Shown piece by piece: positions 26,395 to 33,922 of a DNA stretch of 64,000 bases. The notes beneath the pieces were generated by a model. It was not told the origin of the DNA. It searched no databases and worked only from the letters and a program-made list of their open reading frames with translations. This DNA comes from Thermus caldifontis (GTDB lineage Bacteria > Deinococcota > Deinococci > Deinococcales > Thermaceae): the NCBI RefSeq assembly GCF_003336745.1, contig NZ_QGMX01000002.1, forward strand, positions 1-64,000, given 5' to 3'. Both the position numbers and the translations under genes were made by a program. Position 1 is the first letter of the stretch. The number at the start of each line of letters is the position of its first letter.

Positions 26395-29178
26395 TTAAAC
26401 AGGGAGGTACACCACCCCGAGCTCAGGGTCCAGGTCCACCCTCACCCTCATCTGCTCCGTAGCGAAGACTCGCCCTATCTCCAGGGCCCTAAGCCCGCGA
26501 AGCAGTCCGGTCTTCGTCCAAGCCGAAGGGGGGTTTTCCCGCAACAGTTCCTGGGGAATAGGAAACCTGGACAGCCGTACCACTCGGCTCCAAAGGGCCA
26601 CCACGTCCTCCTTCCCAAGGCTTCCCTTTAACTTGGCTGGGAACCGGCCTTCGGTATCCAAAAACCACCCCTCTCCCCTCCGGTAAAGGGGTACCACGGA
26701 CACGGAGGGTTCCCCCAGGCGGGTGAGGAAGCGCTGGGTATGGGGGTCTTCCTCTTCGTCATCCAGCCGGAAATCGGAGGCCAGGGCTGCGGCATCCATT
26801 TGGTTAAGGAGTCTATCCAGTTCGGCCAGGGAAAGGTTCTCCGCCACTCTAGTGTCCTTTTCCAGACGCCTTTTCAGATTTTGGTGGCTCTTCCTTGCCC
26901 TATCCCGCAAACCCTCTGGAAAGCTCTCTGGATCACGTTCGTAGACCTCCTCCAAGAGTTCCTCGAGGTCCAGGGGAAGCCTCAACGCTTCCCTACCCTG
27001 GAGGGCAAGCCAGGTGGATAGGAGCACATAGTCCTCGTAAACCCTGTTCCAGTGAAGCCCCTGGCCAAACTCGGGCTCATCCTTAAGGCCGCCCACAAGA
27101 AGCACCGGGGTCCGATGGCCTTCCGGCCGCTTGCGAGGATGCCGATGCAGCCGGCCCGCCCTTTGGAAGAGAAGATCCATGGGCGCCAGGTCCGAGTAAA
27201 GAAGGTCAAAGTCCAAGTCCAGGCTCTGCTCCGCCACCTGGGTGGCCACCAAAATGGCCCTTTCCGGACGGGGTCCATGCTTTCCGAAAAGGGCCAGGGT
27301 TACCGCCTCCCTCAAAGCCCGCTCCTCAGCGGGAAAACGGGCGTGGAGGAGGAAAACCAAGGTCCCATCGGGCAGGCGCTTGCCCACCACCCAAGGCCCC
27401 TTCTCCTCCCGGCTTTCCCAAAGGCCAGGCCAAGCGCCTTGGGTGGGCCCGGGCCCAAAGGAGTCAAGAAGCCCATCCAGGGTTATCCGTTCCCCATCGC
27501 CCAAGGCTTGGTAAAGGGCTTGCGCCCGGTCCACCGTATTCACAATCGCCCCCAGGGCGCCAGGAAGCCGGGCCTTTAGGGCTTCAGCCAACTGGGCCAC
27601 ATCCGGGGAAGCCCCTTGTAGGTGCAGGGTTTTCTCCTCGAGGGGCACATGGCGGGCACCCAGCAACCCATCCCCGGAAAAGGCGGCCACCCGGGGATAG
27701 GGGGGCAGTTCCACTCCTGCCACCCCCCAGGCGGAGAGCAGTTCCTCTCGCTTCCTCTTGGGCAAGGTGGCCGTCATCAGGATCACGCTGGAGCCCAGGG
27801 CCCTGAGCCAGAGCAGCAAAGCCCTAAGTAGACCCGAGGTATAGGTATCGTAGGCGTGCACCTCGTCTAGCACCACCACCCGGTTCATCAAGCCCCAAAG
27901 CCGGATGAAGTGGTGCTTGACCTTAAGAACGCCGAGAAGCGCCTGGTCCAAGGTTCCCACCCCGTGCCCCGCCAGCATGGCCCGCTTCTTGGCGGAAAAC
28001 CACGCGGAAGCAGCCACCCCTCCCGTGGCTTCGCTCGGGTTCCGTTCCGCCTCGAGGTCGTAGACCTCCACAGGCCTGGCCCGCTCCAGGAGCTCGGCGT
28101 ACTGAGGATTCAAGAGGGCTGTGCCATGCTGGAGTTGGAGCTCCCACCGCTCCCCTTCCGAAAGTCGCTCCAGAAACTCCTTGATCCTGGTGAACAGTCC
28201 GTTGGCCGTGGCCTGGGTGGGTAGGGCCACGTAAAGGCCCCGGTGGTCCAAGCGTTCCCGAAGGAGGTGGGAAGCGTAAAGGGCGGCCTCAGTCTTTCCC
28301 AAACCCATAGGGGCCTCCACCAAGAGCAGAACCGGTTCCCTGGGGGCGCCTTGCAAAAGCTCGGGAACGCTAGCCTGAAGGGGGTTGGGCTTGAAGGGAA
28401 AGAGTTCCTCAAAGGTCTTAACCCCCCTTGGGCTGACCCTGGGCCAGGGGAGGTCCTCGAGGGCCTTGCGGCCCAGCGCCAGGGCCTCCTGCCAGTACCC
28501 TTCCCTTTCCGGATCCCGGCCATAGGGGAAAAACCGGGGATCGGAAGCAATCCAGTCGGCGAAGGAGGCTAGGGCCATGACCCGCAGAATCGCAGGGGCC
28601 GCCGCATCCTCCACCGGGAGCGCCAAGGGAAAATCCAGCCCCAAAGACTGGGCCAGCCTCTGGGCCAAATGGTTTCTAACCTCTTTCCACTCCGAAGTCT
28701 CGGACTTCACGTGAAGGCGGGCAGTCTTGAGTTCTTCTCCCTGCGCCAGGAAGCCATGGTGGGCCCCTAAGCCCTTGGCCAGCGGATCCGCCAAGCGTAA
28801 GGGGAACCCTTGCCCTTTCAAGAAGTCCTTTACATACAGCTCGGTAAAGACCCCATGGGCAACCCACACCTCCCGAGCTAGCTTTTGGTCCCAGGTGAGG
28901 CCGGAATCCCAGACCTGCCTGGCTCCTTCCTCCCATGCTGCCTGGAAAACGGGGCTTGCCTTGCCAAGATCGTGAAGCCCCGCTAGGAAGGCTAGCCAGC
29001 GCAGGGCCTCCTCTTCCTCCAACCCCCAGTCCTCAGCGTAAAGCTTCCGGGTTCGGTCAGGCTCTCTCTCCAAGATGGCCCAGGCCACCGCTGCCGTGTC
29101 CAGCATGTGGGCGAGCAGGGGGTGAAACGGGTCCCCGCTTTTTGCCCAAAGCCTTAGAGCAACCGCCTGCACATTCAC
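26395..29178 (-). CDS. cas3: CRISPR-associated helicase/nuclease Cas3
   Basis: A 927-residue effector that degrades target DNA after Cascade recruitment. The N-terminal HD nuclease carries H19, H24-x-x-D27 and H69-D70 in LHDLGK. The SF2 helicase shows Walker A PMGLGKTEA near residue 292, DEVH near 435 and the motif III sequence LMTATLP. A conserved C-terminal domain follows. The GTG at 29178 comes six bases after a TAGGGT hexamer, a leaderless arrangement, 9 bp beyond the WYL gene. It is separated from cse1 by 53 bp containing a second promoter. Confidence 0.96.
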   Translation of the reverse strand: MNVQAVALRLWAKSGDPFHPLLAHMLDTAAVAWAILEREPDRTRKLYAEDWGLEEEEALRWLAFLAGLHDLGKASPVFQAAWEEGARQVWDSGLTWDQKLAREVWVAHGVFTELYVKDFLKGQGFPLRLADPLAKGLGAHHGFLAQGEELKTARLHVKSETSEWKEVRNHLAQRLAQSLGLDFPLALPVEDAAAPAILRVMALASFADWIASDPRFFPYGRDPEREGYWQEALALGRKALEDLPWPRVSPRGVKTFEELFPFKPNPLQASVPELLQGAPREPVLLLVEAPMGLGKTEAALYASHLLRERLDHRGLYVALPTQATANGLFTRIKEFLERLSEGERWELQLQHGTALLNPQYAELLERARPVEVYDLEAERNPSEATGGVAASAWFSAKKRAMLAGHGVGTLDQALLGVLKVKHHFIRLWGLMNRVVVLDEVHAYDTYTSGLLRALLLWLRALGSSVILMTATLPKRKREELLSAWGVAGVELPPYPRVAAFSGDGLLGARHVPLEEKTLHLQGASPDVAQLAEALKARLPGALGAIVNTVDRAQALYQALGDGERITLDGLLDSFGPGPTQGAWPGLWESREEKGPWVVGKRLPDGTLVFLLHARFPAEERALREAVTLALFGKHGPRPERAILVATQVAEQSLDLDFDLLYSDLAPMDLLFQRAGRLHRHPRKRPEGHRTPVLLVGGLKDEPEFGQGLHWNRVYEDYVLLSTWLALQGREALRLPLDLEELLEEVYERDPESFPEGLRDRARKSHQNLKRRLEKDTRVAENLSLAELDRLLNQMDAAALASDFRLDDEEEDPHTQRFLTRLGEPSVSVVPLYRRGEGWFLDTEGRFPAKLKGSLGKEDVVALWSRVVRLSRFPIPQELLRENPPSAWTKTGLLRGLRALEIGRVFATEQMRVRVDLDPELGVVYLPV

Positions 29179-29184
29179 CTTTCC

Positions 29185-29216
29185 ACCCTATCCCTTCGTC
29201 CCGACAGCCTCTGTCG
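29185..29216 (-). promoter_or_regulatory. cas3 promoter with palindromic operator candidate
   Basis: On the minus strand CGACA-GAGGC-TGTCG (29202-29216) lies exactly 11 bp from the -10 hexamer TAGGGT (29190-29185), which is six bases from the cas3 GTG. It lies inside the last codons of the WYL gene. Fourteen of 16 positions are shared with the cse1 palindrome. Confidence 0.6.
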
Positions 29217-30153
29217 CCTTGGCCAAAACCTGGCGGGCCTCTGCCAACCAAAGGCTACGGAGCTCAGGAGGAGCCAGCACCTCCACCCTGGGTCCAAAGC
29301 TTTGAATCCAGGAAAGCACCTCCCAGGGTACCCCACCCTTGAAAGGAACCGCCCTGAGACGGCACAAAAGGCTCCCATCGGGAAGCTCTTCCTCCAGCGT
29401 GAGACCAGGGTAATCCCCCTCGAGGACCCGCCAAGCTGCCTCCGGAGCGAAGCGGAGGCGGATTTCCACGGTTTCGTCCCGAGCCCCTACCACCCCCCAA
29501 GCCTGGCGAAAGTAGGCGTTCGGATCAAAATCCTGAGGGAGCTCATAGGTCTCCTCCAAAAGACGGACCTTGCGCATGCGGGAAAGCTTGAAGGTGAGTA
29601 TTTGACCGTGGTAGGTGCGCTCATACCCGATGGCATAGAGACCCAGGTTGGTACGGTTGGCCTCGAGGAAATAGACCAGAACTTCCTTTGGGCGCCAGTT
29701 CTTGCTTCCACCTGACCGGTACTCAAAGGCCAGGACCCGGCGCTCCAGAAGGGCCCTGGCCACCATCTCCAAGGTGCGGGAGTCCCCCTGCCTCTCCTTC
29801 AGATTGCCAGTACTCTTAAGCAGCAATCCCCGCAAGGGTTCAGGCAACATCTTGGCCAGCTTCTCCAGCGCCCTTTCATATTGCCGGGTGGGGGCCTGAT
29901 GATAGAGGAGCCGACCAGCGGCGAAAAGGGCTAGGGCCTCTATGGGCTGGAGGGCCACGGGTACATCTGCAATGCGATAAAGCCCTCGGCCCACACGCTC
30001 CACGGGGAAACCGTATTGGGAAAGGGCCTCGAGGTCTCGTTCAATAGTCCTCTCGCTCACCCGGTAATACTCAGCGAGTTCCCTTACCCGGTAGCTTCTC
30101 AACTTCAAACGGTCCACCATGGAAAGGAGCCTTTCCGCCTTTGGTATTTCCAT
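29188..30153 (-). CDS. WYL-domain transcriptional regulator
   Basis: A 321-residue regulator with an N-terminal helix-turn-helix of the DeoR/HTH_11 type (RVRELAEYYRVSERTIERDL, about residues 22-41), a central WYL ligand-binding domain (about 140-230) and a C-terminal WCX-like extension. WYL proteins often control CRISPR or other defence genes through nucleic-acid or nucleotide ligands. It is encoded directly upstream of cas3 on the same strand, 9 bp away, and is the natural candidate to bind the palindromes before cas3 and cse1; this is inference. Confidence 0.88.
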   Translation of the reverse strand: MEIPKAERLLSMVDRLKLRSYRVRELAEYYRVSERTIERDLEALSQYGFPVERVGRGLYRIADVPVALQPIEALALFAAGRLLYHQAPTRQYERALEKLAKMLPEPLRGLLLKSTGNLKERQGDSRTLEMVARALLERRVLAFEYRSGGSKNWRPKEVLVYFLEANRTNLGLYAIGYERTYHGQILTFKLSRMRKVRLLEETYELPQDFDPNAYFRQAWGVVGARDETVEIRLRFAPEAAWRVLEGDYPGLTLEEELPDGSLLCRLRAVPFKGGVPWEVLSWIQSFGPRVEVLAPPELRSLWLAEARQVLAKATEAVGTKG

Positions 30154-30162
30154 CTTGGAGGT

Positions 30163-30168
30163 ATTATA
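30163..30168 (-). promoter_or_regulatory. -10 element of the WYL regulator gene
   Basis: A perfect TATAAT on the minus strand, nine bases before the ATG at 30153. No purine-rich ribosome site is present on this strand, so the transcript is predicted to be leaderless or to have only a few 5' bases. Confidence 0.6.
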
Positions 30169-30299
30169 CTTGGCAGGCTTTGGTATACTGAAGCCGTTGG
30201 GTGGGTCCTAGAACCCGCACCAAGCCCTAGCCTATGCCAGGGAGAGGATCTTGACAATCTAAGCCTCCCAAGGGCCAACCGATTGGGTTTTGTTCCACC

Positions 30300-30366
30300 T
30301 TTTTGACTGAGTTTTTCATATGACTTAGCGGGGGGTCATGGGGGGTTTTTGCTGTCTGGGTCATGT
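30300..30366 (+). promoter_or_regulatory. Leader of CRISPR array 2
   Basis: AT-rich patch with TTGACT at 30304 followed by the 37-bp core 30330-30366 that matches the leader of array 1 (33 of 37 positions, same length, same GTCTGGGTCATGT end) in opposite orientation. This identifies the leader end of the array and shows that new spacers enter at 30367. Confidence 0.85.
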
Positions 30367-30700
30367 GTAGTCCCCACGCACGTGGGGATGGCCCGATCTC
30401 CCCCTTTACGTAGATGCTCCTGCCCTGTAGTCCCCACGCACGTGGGGATGGCCCTCCGGGCCACCCCCCTATCCCCGTAACCATCCCGTAGTCCCCACGC
30501 ACGTGGGGATGGCCCGAGGCCGTCGTCCGAGAAGTGGCTCGTGTTTTAAGTAGTCCCCACGCACGTGGGGATGGCCCAGTGCTGGCGTTCCACATCGGGG
30601 AGCTCATCGTGTAGTCCCCACGCACGTGGGGATGGCCCGGCGTCCTTGGCCCTCCGGGTTACTTCCGTGTGCGTAGTCCCCACGCACGTGGGGATGGCTC
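30367..30700 (+). CRISPR. CRISPR array 2, 6 repeats and 5 spacers, type I-E
   Basis: Six 28-bp repeats starting at 30367, 30427, 30488, 30550, 30611 and 30673 with 32-34-bp spacers. The repeat begins GTAGTCCCCAC and ends GTGGGGATGGCCC like array 1, but its hairpin loop is GCAC instead of ACGC. The last repeat has one change near its 3' end (GGCTC for GGCCC), usual for the leader-distal repeat. It ends 18 bp before guaA. Confidence 0.97.
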
Positions 30701-30706
30701 CACTTG

Positions 30707-30712
30707 TAAACT
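30707..30712 (+). promoter_or_regulatory. Candidate leaderless promoter of guaA
   Basis: TAAACT followed by exactly six bases and the guaA ATG. No ribosome site fits in the 18 bp between the CRISPR array and guaA, so either this -10 element drives a leaderless mRNA or guaA is expressed by read-through of the array transcript. Confidence 0.5.
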
Positions 30713-30718
30713 TACCCT

Positions 30719-32230
30719 ATGGTCCTGGTCCTGGACTTCGGCTCCCAGTACACCCGCCTCATCGCCAGAAGGCTTCGCGAGCTTAGGGCCTTCTCCTTGA
30801 TCCTGCCAGGGACGGCAGGCCTCGAGGAAATCCTTCAGCACAAGCCCCAGGCCCTCATTCTCTCCGGGGGACCTAAAAGCGTCTTTGACCCCGATGCCCC
30901 CCGGCCTGACCCCAGGGTCCTGAACCTGGGCCTCCCCACCTTGGGCATCTGCTACGGGATGCAGCTTCTGGCCCAGGAGCTTGGGGGAAAGGTGGAGCGG
31001 GCTGGCCGAGCGGAGTACGGCAAGGCCCTCCTTACCCGCTACCAAGGCCCCCTCTTCAAGGGCCTGGAAGGCGAAGTCCAGGTCTGGATGAGCCACCAAG
31101 ATGCCGTCACCGAACTCCCCCCTGGGTGGCGGGTGGTGGCGGAAACCGAGGAAAACCCCGTGGCGGCCATAGAGGGTCCGGATGGCAAAACCTTCGCCGT
31201 GCAGTTTCACCCGGAGGTGGCCCACACCCCTAAGGGGATGCAGATCCTGGAGAATTTCCTGGAGATTGCCGGGGTGTCCCGGGACTGGACCCCAGAGCAC
31301 GTCCTGGAAAGCCTGGTCCAGGAGGTGCGCTCCCAGGTGGGCAAGGACCGGGTGCTCCTTGCCGTTTCCGGCGGGGTAGACTCCAGCACCCTGGCCCTCC
31401 TTCTGGCCAAGGCGGGGGTGGACCATCTGGCGGTCTTCGTGGACCACGGCCTCTTGCGCCTCGGCGAAAGGGAGGAGGTGGAGGGGGCCTTAAGGGCCCT
31501 TGGGGTGAACCTCCGGATAGTGGACGCCAGGGAACGCTTCCTTAAGGCCTTAAGGGGGGTAGAAGACCCCGAGGAAAAGCGCCGGATCATTGGGCGGGAG
31601 TTCGTGGAGGTCTTCTCCCAGGTGGCCCGGGAAGAGGGCCCCTTTCGCTTTTTGGCCCAAGGAACCCTCTACCCCGATGTCATCGAGTCCGCAGGAGGCC
31701 ATGGGGCCGCCAAGATCAAAAGCCACCACAACGTGGGGGGCCTCCCCGAGGACCTAAAGTTTGAGCTCCTGGAGCCCTTCCGCCTCCTCTTCAAGGATGA
31801 GGTGCGGGAGCTGGCCCTGCTCCTTGGCCTGCCCGACCCCATCCGCCTGCGCCACCCCTTCCCGGGGCCGGGCCTGGCGGTGCGCATCCTGGGAGAGGTC
31901 ACGGAGGAGAAACTGGATATTCTCCGGCGGGCCGACGATATCTTCATAAGCCTTCTCAGGGAATGGGGGCTCTATTCCCAGGTGGCCCAGGCCCTGGCGG
32001 TCCTCACCCCCGTGCGGAGCGTGGGGGTGGCGGGGGATGAGCGGCGGTACGGCTACGTCCTGGCCTTAAGGGCCGTGACCACCGAGGACTTCATGACCGC
32101 CGACTGGGCCAGGCTCCCCCTGGACTTCCTGGACGAGGTGGCCAGGCGCATCCCCCGCCGGGTGCCGGAGATCGGCCGGGTGGTCTACGACCTCACCTCC
32201 AAACCCCCAGCCACCATAGAATGGGAGTGA
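30719..32230 (+). CDS. guaA: GMP synthase (glutamine-hydrolysing)
   Basis: A 503-residue two-domain amidotransferase converting XMP to GMP. The glutaminase domain has C78 in GICYGMQ and H164/E166 in FHPEVAHT. The synthetase PP-loop is VSGGVDSS at about 216-223, and the C-terminal dimerisation domain ends with TIEWE. It begins with ATG 18 bp after the last repeat of CRISPR array 2. The frame matches the T. thermophilus enzyme closely throughout, so the housekeeping gene is intact despite the neighbouring array. Confidence 0.96.
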   Translation: MVLVLDFGSQYTRLIARRLRELRAFSLILPGTAGLEEILQHKPQALILSGGPKSVFDPDAPRPDPRVLNLGLPTLGICYGMQLLAQELGGKVERAGRAEYGKALLTRYQGPLFKGLEGEVQVWMSHQDAVTELPPGWRVVAETEENPVAAIEGPDGKTFAVQFHPEVAHTPKGMQILENFLEIAGVSRDWTPEHVLESLVQEVRSQVGKDRVLLAVSGGVDSSTLALLLAKAGVDHLAVFVDHGLLRLGEREEVEGALRALGVNLRIVDARERFLKALRGVEDPEEKRRIIGREFVEVFSQVAREEGPFRFLAQGTLYPDVIESAGGHGAAKIKSHHNVGGLPEDLKFELLEPFRLLFKDEVRELALLLGLPDPIRLRHPFPGPGLAVRILGEVTEEKLDILRRADDIFISLLREWGLYSQVAQALAVLTPVRSVGVAGDERRYGYVLALRAVTTEDFMTADWARLPLDFLDEVARRIPRRVPEIGRVVYDLTSKPPATIEWE

Positions 32231-32793
32231 TGGGAGAAGCGGCCAAGGCCTTGAGGCCCCTTTCCCTGGAAGAGTACCTGGAAAGGGAGGCCCGGTCCCC
32301 AACCAAACACGAGCTGGTGGAAGGCCTGCCCTATGCCATGGCGGGGGCTAGCCGGGCCCATGCCCTTCTGGTCACCAACCTGGCCCTGGTCCTGGGTCCC
32401 TTGGCCCGCCAGCGCGGCTGCCGCCTTTACGTGACGGACACGAAGCTCAAGGTGGGGGAAAGCACCGTCTACTACCCAGATCTCATGGTGGTCTGCGCTC
32501 CTCCGCCCGCGAACCCCTACTACGAAGAGGACCCTTGTTTGGTGGTGGAGGTGCCCTCGCCCAGCACCGAGGCCATAGACCGCCGGGAAAAACTTTGGCG
32601 CTACCTTTCCCTACCCTCCTTACAGGGGTATATCCTGGTCCACACCCAAGAAAGGCGGGTTGAACTCTACCGGCGTGAGGGGGAACAGATCCTTTACCAG
32701 GCCACCACGGAGGGGGAGCTACCCCTGCCCTGCCTCGAGGGGAACCTCCCGCTGGCAGAAGCCTACGCTGGGGTGGACCTGGAAGCCCCCTGA
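32230..32793 (+). CDS. Uma2-family (DUF820) restriction endonuclease-fold protein
   Basis: A 187-residue member of the Uma2 family, with a predicted PD-(D/E)XK fold. Visible elements are KHELVEG, the YYPDLMVVC strand and the LVVEVPSPSTEAIDRREKL segment supplying the acidic/lysine residues. Function in bacteria is unsettled. The ATG at 32230 forms TGATG with the guaA stop and has GGGAG nearby; an ATG 9 bp upstream inside guaA is the alternative. Two further relatives are in this window (33204, 47319). Confidence 0.8.
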   Translation: MGEAAKALRPLSLEEYLEREARSPTKHELVEGLPYAMAGASRAHALLVTNLALVLGPLARQRGCRLYVTDTKLKVGESTVYYPDLMVVCAPPPANPYYEEDPCLVVEVPSPSTEAIDRREKLWRYLSLPSLQGYILVHTQERRVELYRREGEQILYQATTEGELPLPCLEGNLPLAEAYAGVDLEAP

Positions 32794-32844
32794 TGCCACC
32801 CCTCTTTGTGCAAACCCAGGCGGGAACCACGACGGGGCCCCTGC

Positions 32845-32895
32845 AGGATAGGAACCCCAGGTGGGGTTGCCCTATGGAAACCCTGGGGCTATCCT
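32845..32895 (+). promoter_or_regulatory. Long stem-loop in the 5' region of the GYD gene
   Basis: Two 7-bp arms, AGGATAG and CCCCAGG, separated by a GAA bulge, pair with CCTGGGG and CTATCCT across a 20-nt loop, giving 14 base pairs. An alternative smaller hairpin (AACCCC/GGGGTT) competes within it. No T-run follows; instead a ribosome site (AAAGGAGG) begins 7 bp later. It could be a structured leader, an operator, or the 3' end of the guaA transcript. Confidence 0.6.
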
Positions 32896-32915
32896 AAGGG
32901 GGAAAGGAGGCCAAG

Positions 32916-33203
32916 ATGCCCACCTTTATAGTGCTCAGCACGCTTACCGATGACGGCGCCGAGACCCTGGTGAAAAACCCTGAGCGAATCAAGGAGGTGA
33001 ACCAGGAGCTGGAGCGGGACTTCGGGGTCAAGGTGGTGGCCCAGTATGCCGTCCTTGGGCCCTATGACTTCGTGAACATCGTGGAGGCGGAGGATGCCCT
33101 GGCCGTGGCCCGGGCCATGCTTCACCTTTCGGCTCGAGGAAGCGTAAAGACCACCACCCTCGAGGCCATCCCCGTGGCTGACCTCATCGCCAAACTCAAG
33201 TAA
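32916..33203 (+). CDS. GYD-domain protein
   Basis: A 95-residue small protein of the GYD family (ferredoxin-like alpha/beta fold): MPTFIVLSTLTDDG at the N-terminus and the namesake region YAVLGPYDFVNIVEAED in the middle. The fold resembles Lrp/AsnC ligand-binding domains, but no DNA-binding domain is present. The function of the family is unknown. ATG with a good AAAGGAGG site, downstream of a strong stem-loop. Confidence 0.82.
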   Translation: MPTFIVLSTLTDDGAETLVKNPERIKEVNQELERDFGVKVVAQYAVLGPYDFVNIVEAEDALAVARAMLHLSARGSVKTTTLEAIPVADLIAKLK

Positions 33204-33464
33204 GTGGAGGTCACCTTCCCGAGGCCAAGGATGTCCTCCTCCTTCATAGAGGTGGCCGACACCGGCCTGGACCACAACCGGAGGAAGCCAGCCCTCCATG
33301 CGCAAGCAGGCATTCCGGAGGTCTGGGGCGTAAACCTTGTGGAGGGGTTCCTGGGGGTCTACCGCTACCCCCAAGAGGACCACTACCGCCTGCGGGAAAT
33401 GGTCTTCCCCAGCGAGACCAAAGCCCCCTTGGCCTTCCCTGACCGGCCCATTCCCTGGTCGTGA
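33204..33464 (+). pseudogene. Truncated Uma2-family remnant
   Basis: An 86-codon frame starting at GTG that corresponds only to the C-terminal part of a Uma2 protein: SFIEVADTGLDHNRRKPALHAQAGIPEVW mirrors the family core strand and helix but lacks the N-terminal half, including KHELVEG. The core motif is altered (missing lysine spacing). It abuts the GYD gene stop and overlaps rnhA as GTGA. Most likely a decayed duplicate, although the frame is still open. Confidence 0.65.
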
Positions 33465-33919
33465 AGCGGGTGGAGCTTTTTACCGACGGGGCTTGCCTGG
33501 GAAACCCGGGCCCGGGCGGCTGGGCAGCCCTTCTGCGCTGGGGCGGCCACGAGCGGATGCTTTCCGGGGGCGAGCCTTGCACCACCAACAACCGCATGGA
33601 GCTCACCGCCCTCCTGCAGGGCCTAAAGGCTCTTAAGGAGCCCTGCGAGGTCCATCTCTTCTCGGATAGCCAGTACCTGGTGAAGGCCCTTTCGGAGTGG
33701 CTACCTAGATGGCAAGGGAAAGGCTTCCGCGGGGTGAAAAACCAGGACCTTTGGGAGGCCATCGCCAGGGAGCTCGTGCGGCACCGGGTGGTGCCCCATT
33801 GGGTGCGGGGGCACAACGGCCACCCGGAAAACGAGCGCGTGGACCAGGAGGCGCGCAAGCAGGCCCTCCAGCAAAAGGCCACGCTTTTTTCCGCCCAAGC
33901 AGGAAAGCGTTATACTTAG
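33461..33919 (+). CDS. rnhA: Ribonuclease HI
   Basis: A 152-residue RNase H removing RNA from RNA-DNA hybrids. The catalytic set is D9 in FTDGACLGNPGPGG, E47 in NRMELTA, D69 in FSDSQY, H118 and D128 in GHNGHPENERVD, all at the positions expected from E. coli RNase HI. Start GTG at 33461 overlaps the upstream Uma2 remnant by 4 bp. The promoter of the next gene lies in its last codons. Confidence 0.95.
   Translation: MKRVELFTDGACLGNPGPGGWAALLRWGGHERMLSGGEPCTTNNRMELTALLQGLKALKEPCEVHLFSDSQYLVKALSEWLPRWQGKGFRGVKNQDLWEAIARELVRHRVVPHWVRGHNGHPENERVDQEARKQALQQKATLFSAQAGKRYT
33911..33916 (+). promoter_or_regulatory. Leaderless promoter of the acyl-CoA carboxylase gene
   Basis: TATACT inside the last codons of rnhA, six bases before the ATG at 33923. 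No ribosome site precedes that ATG. Confidence 0.6.
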
Positions 33920-33922
33920 GCC

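Noticed and set aside
30251..30280. TTGACA at 30251 as promoter of CRISPR array 2
   Set aside because: No -10 hexamer at 16-18 bp; the TTGACT closer to the array, shared with array 1, is a better candidate.
18238..30700. Additional defence genes (Cas4, type III genes, toxin-antitoxin) inside the CRISPR island
   Set aside because: All frames between cas2 and the WYL gene are accounted for by the eight type I-E genes; nothing further fits.
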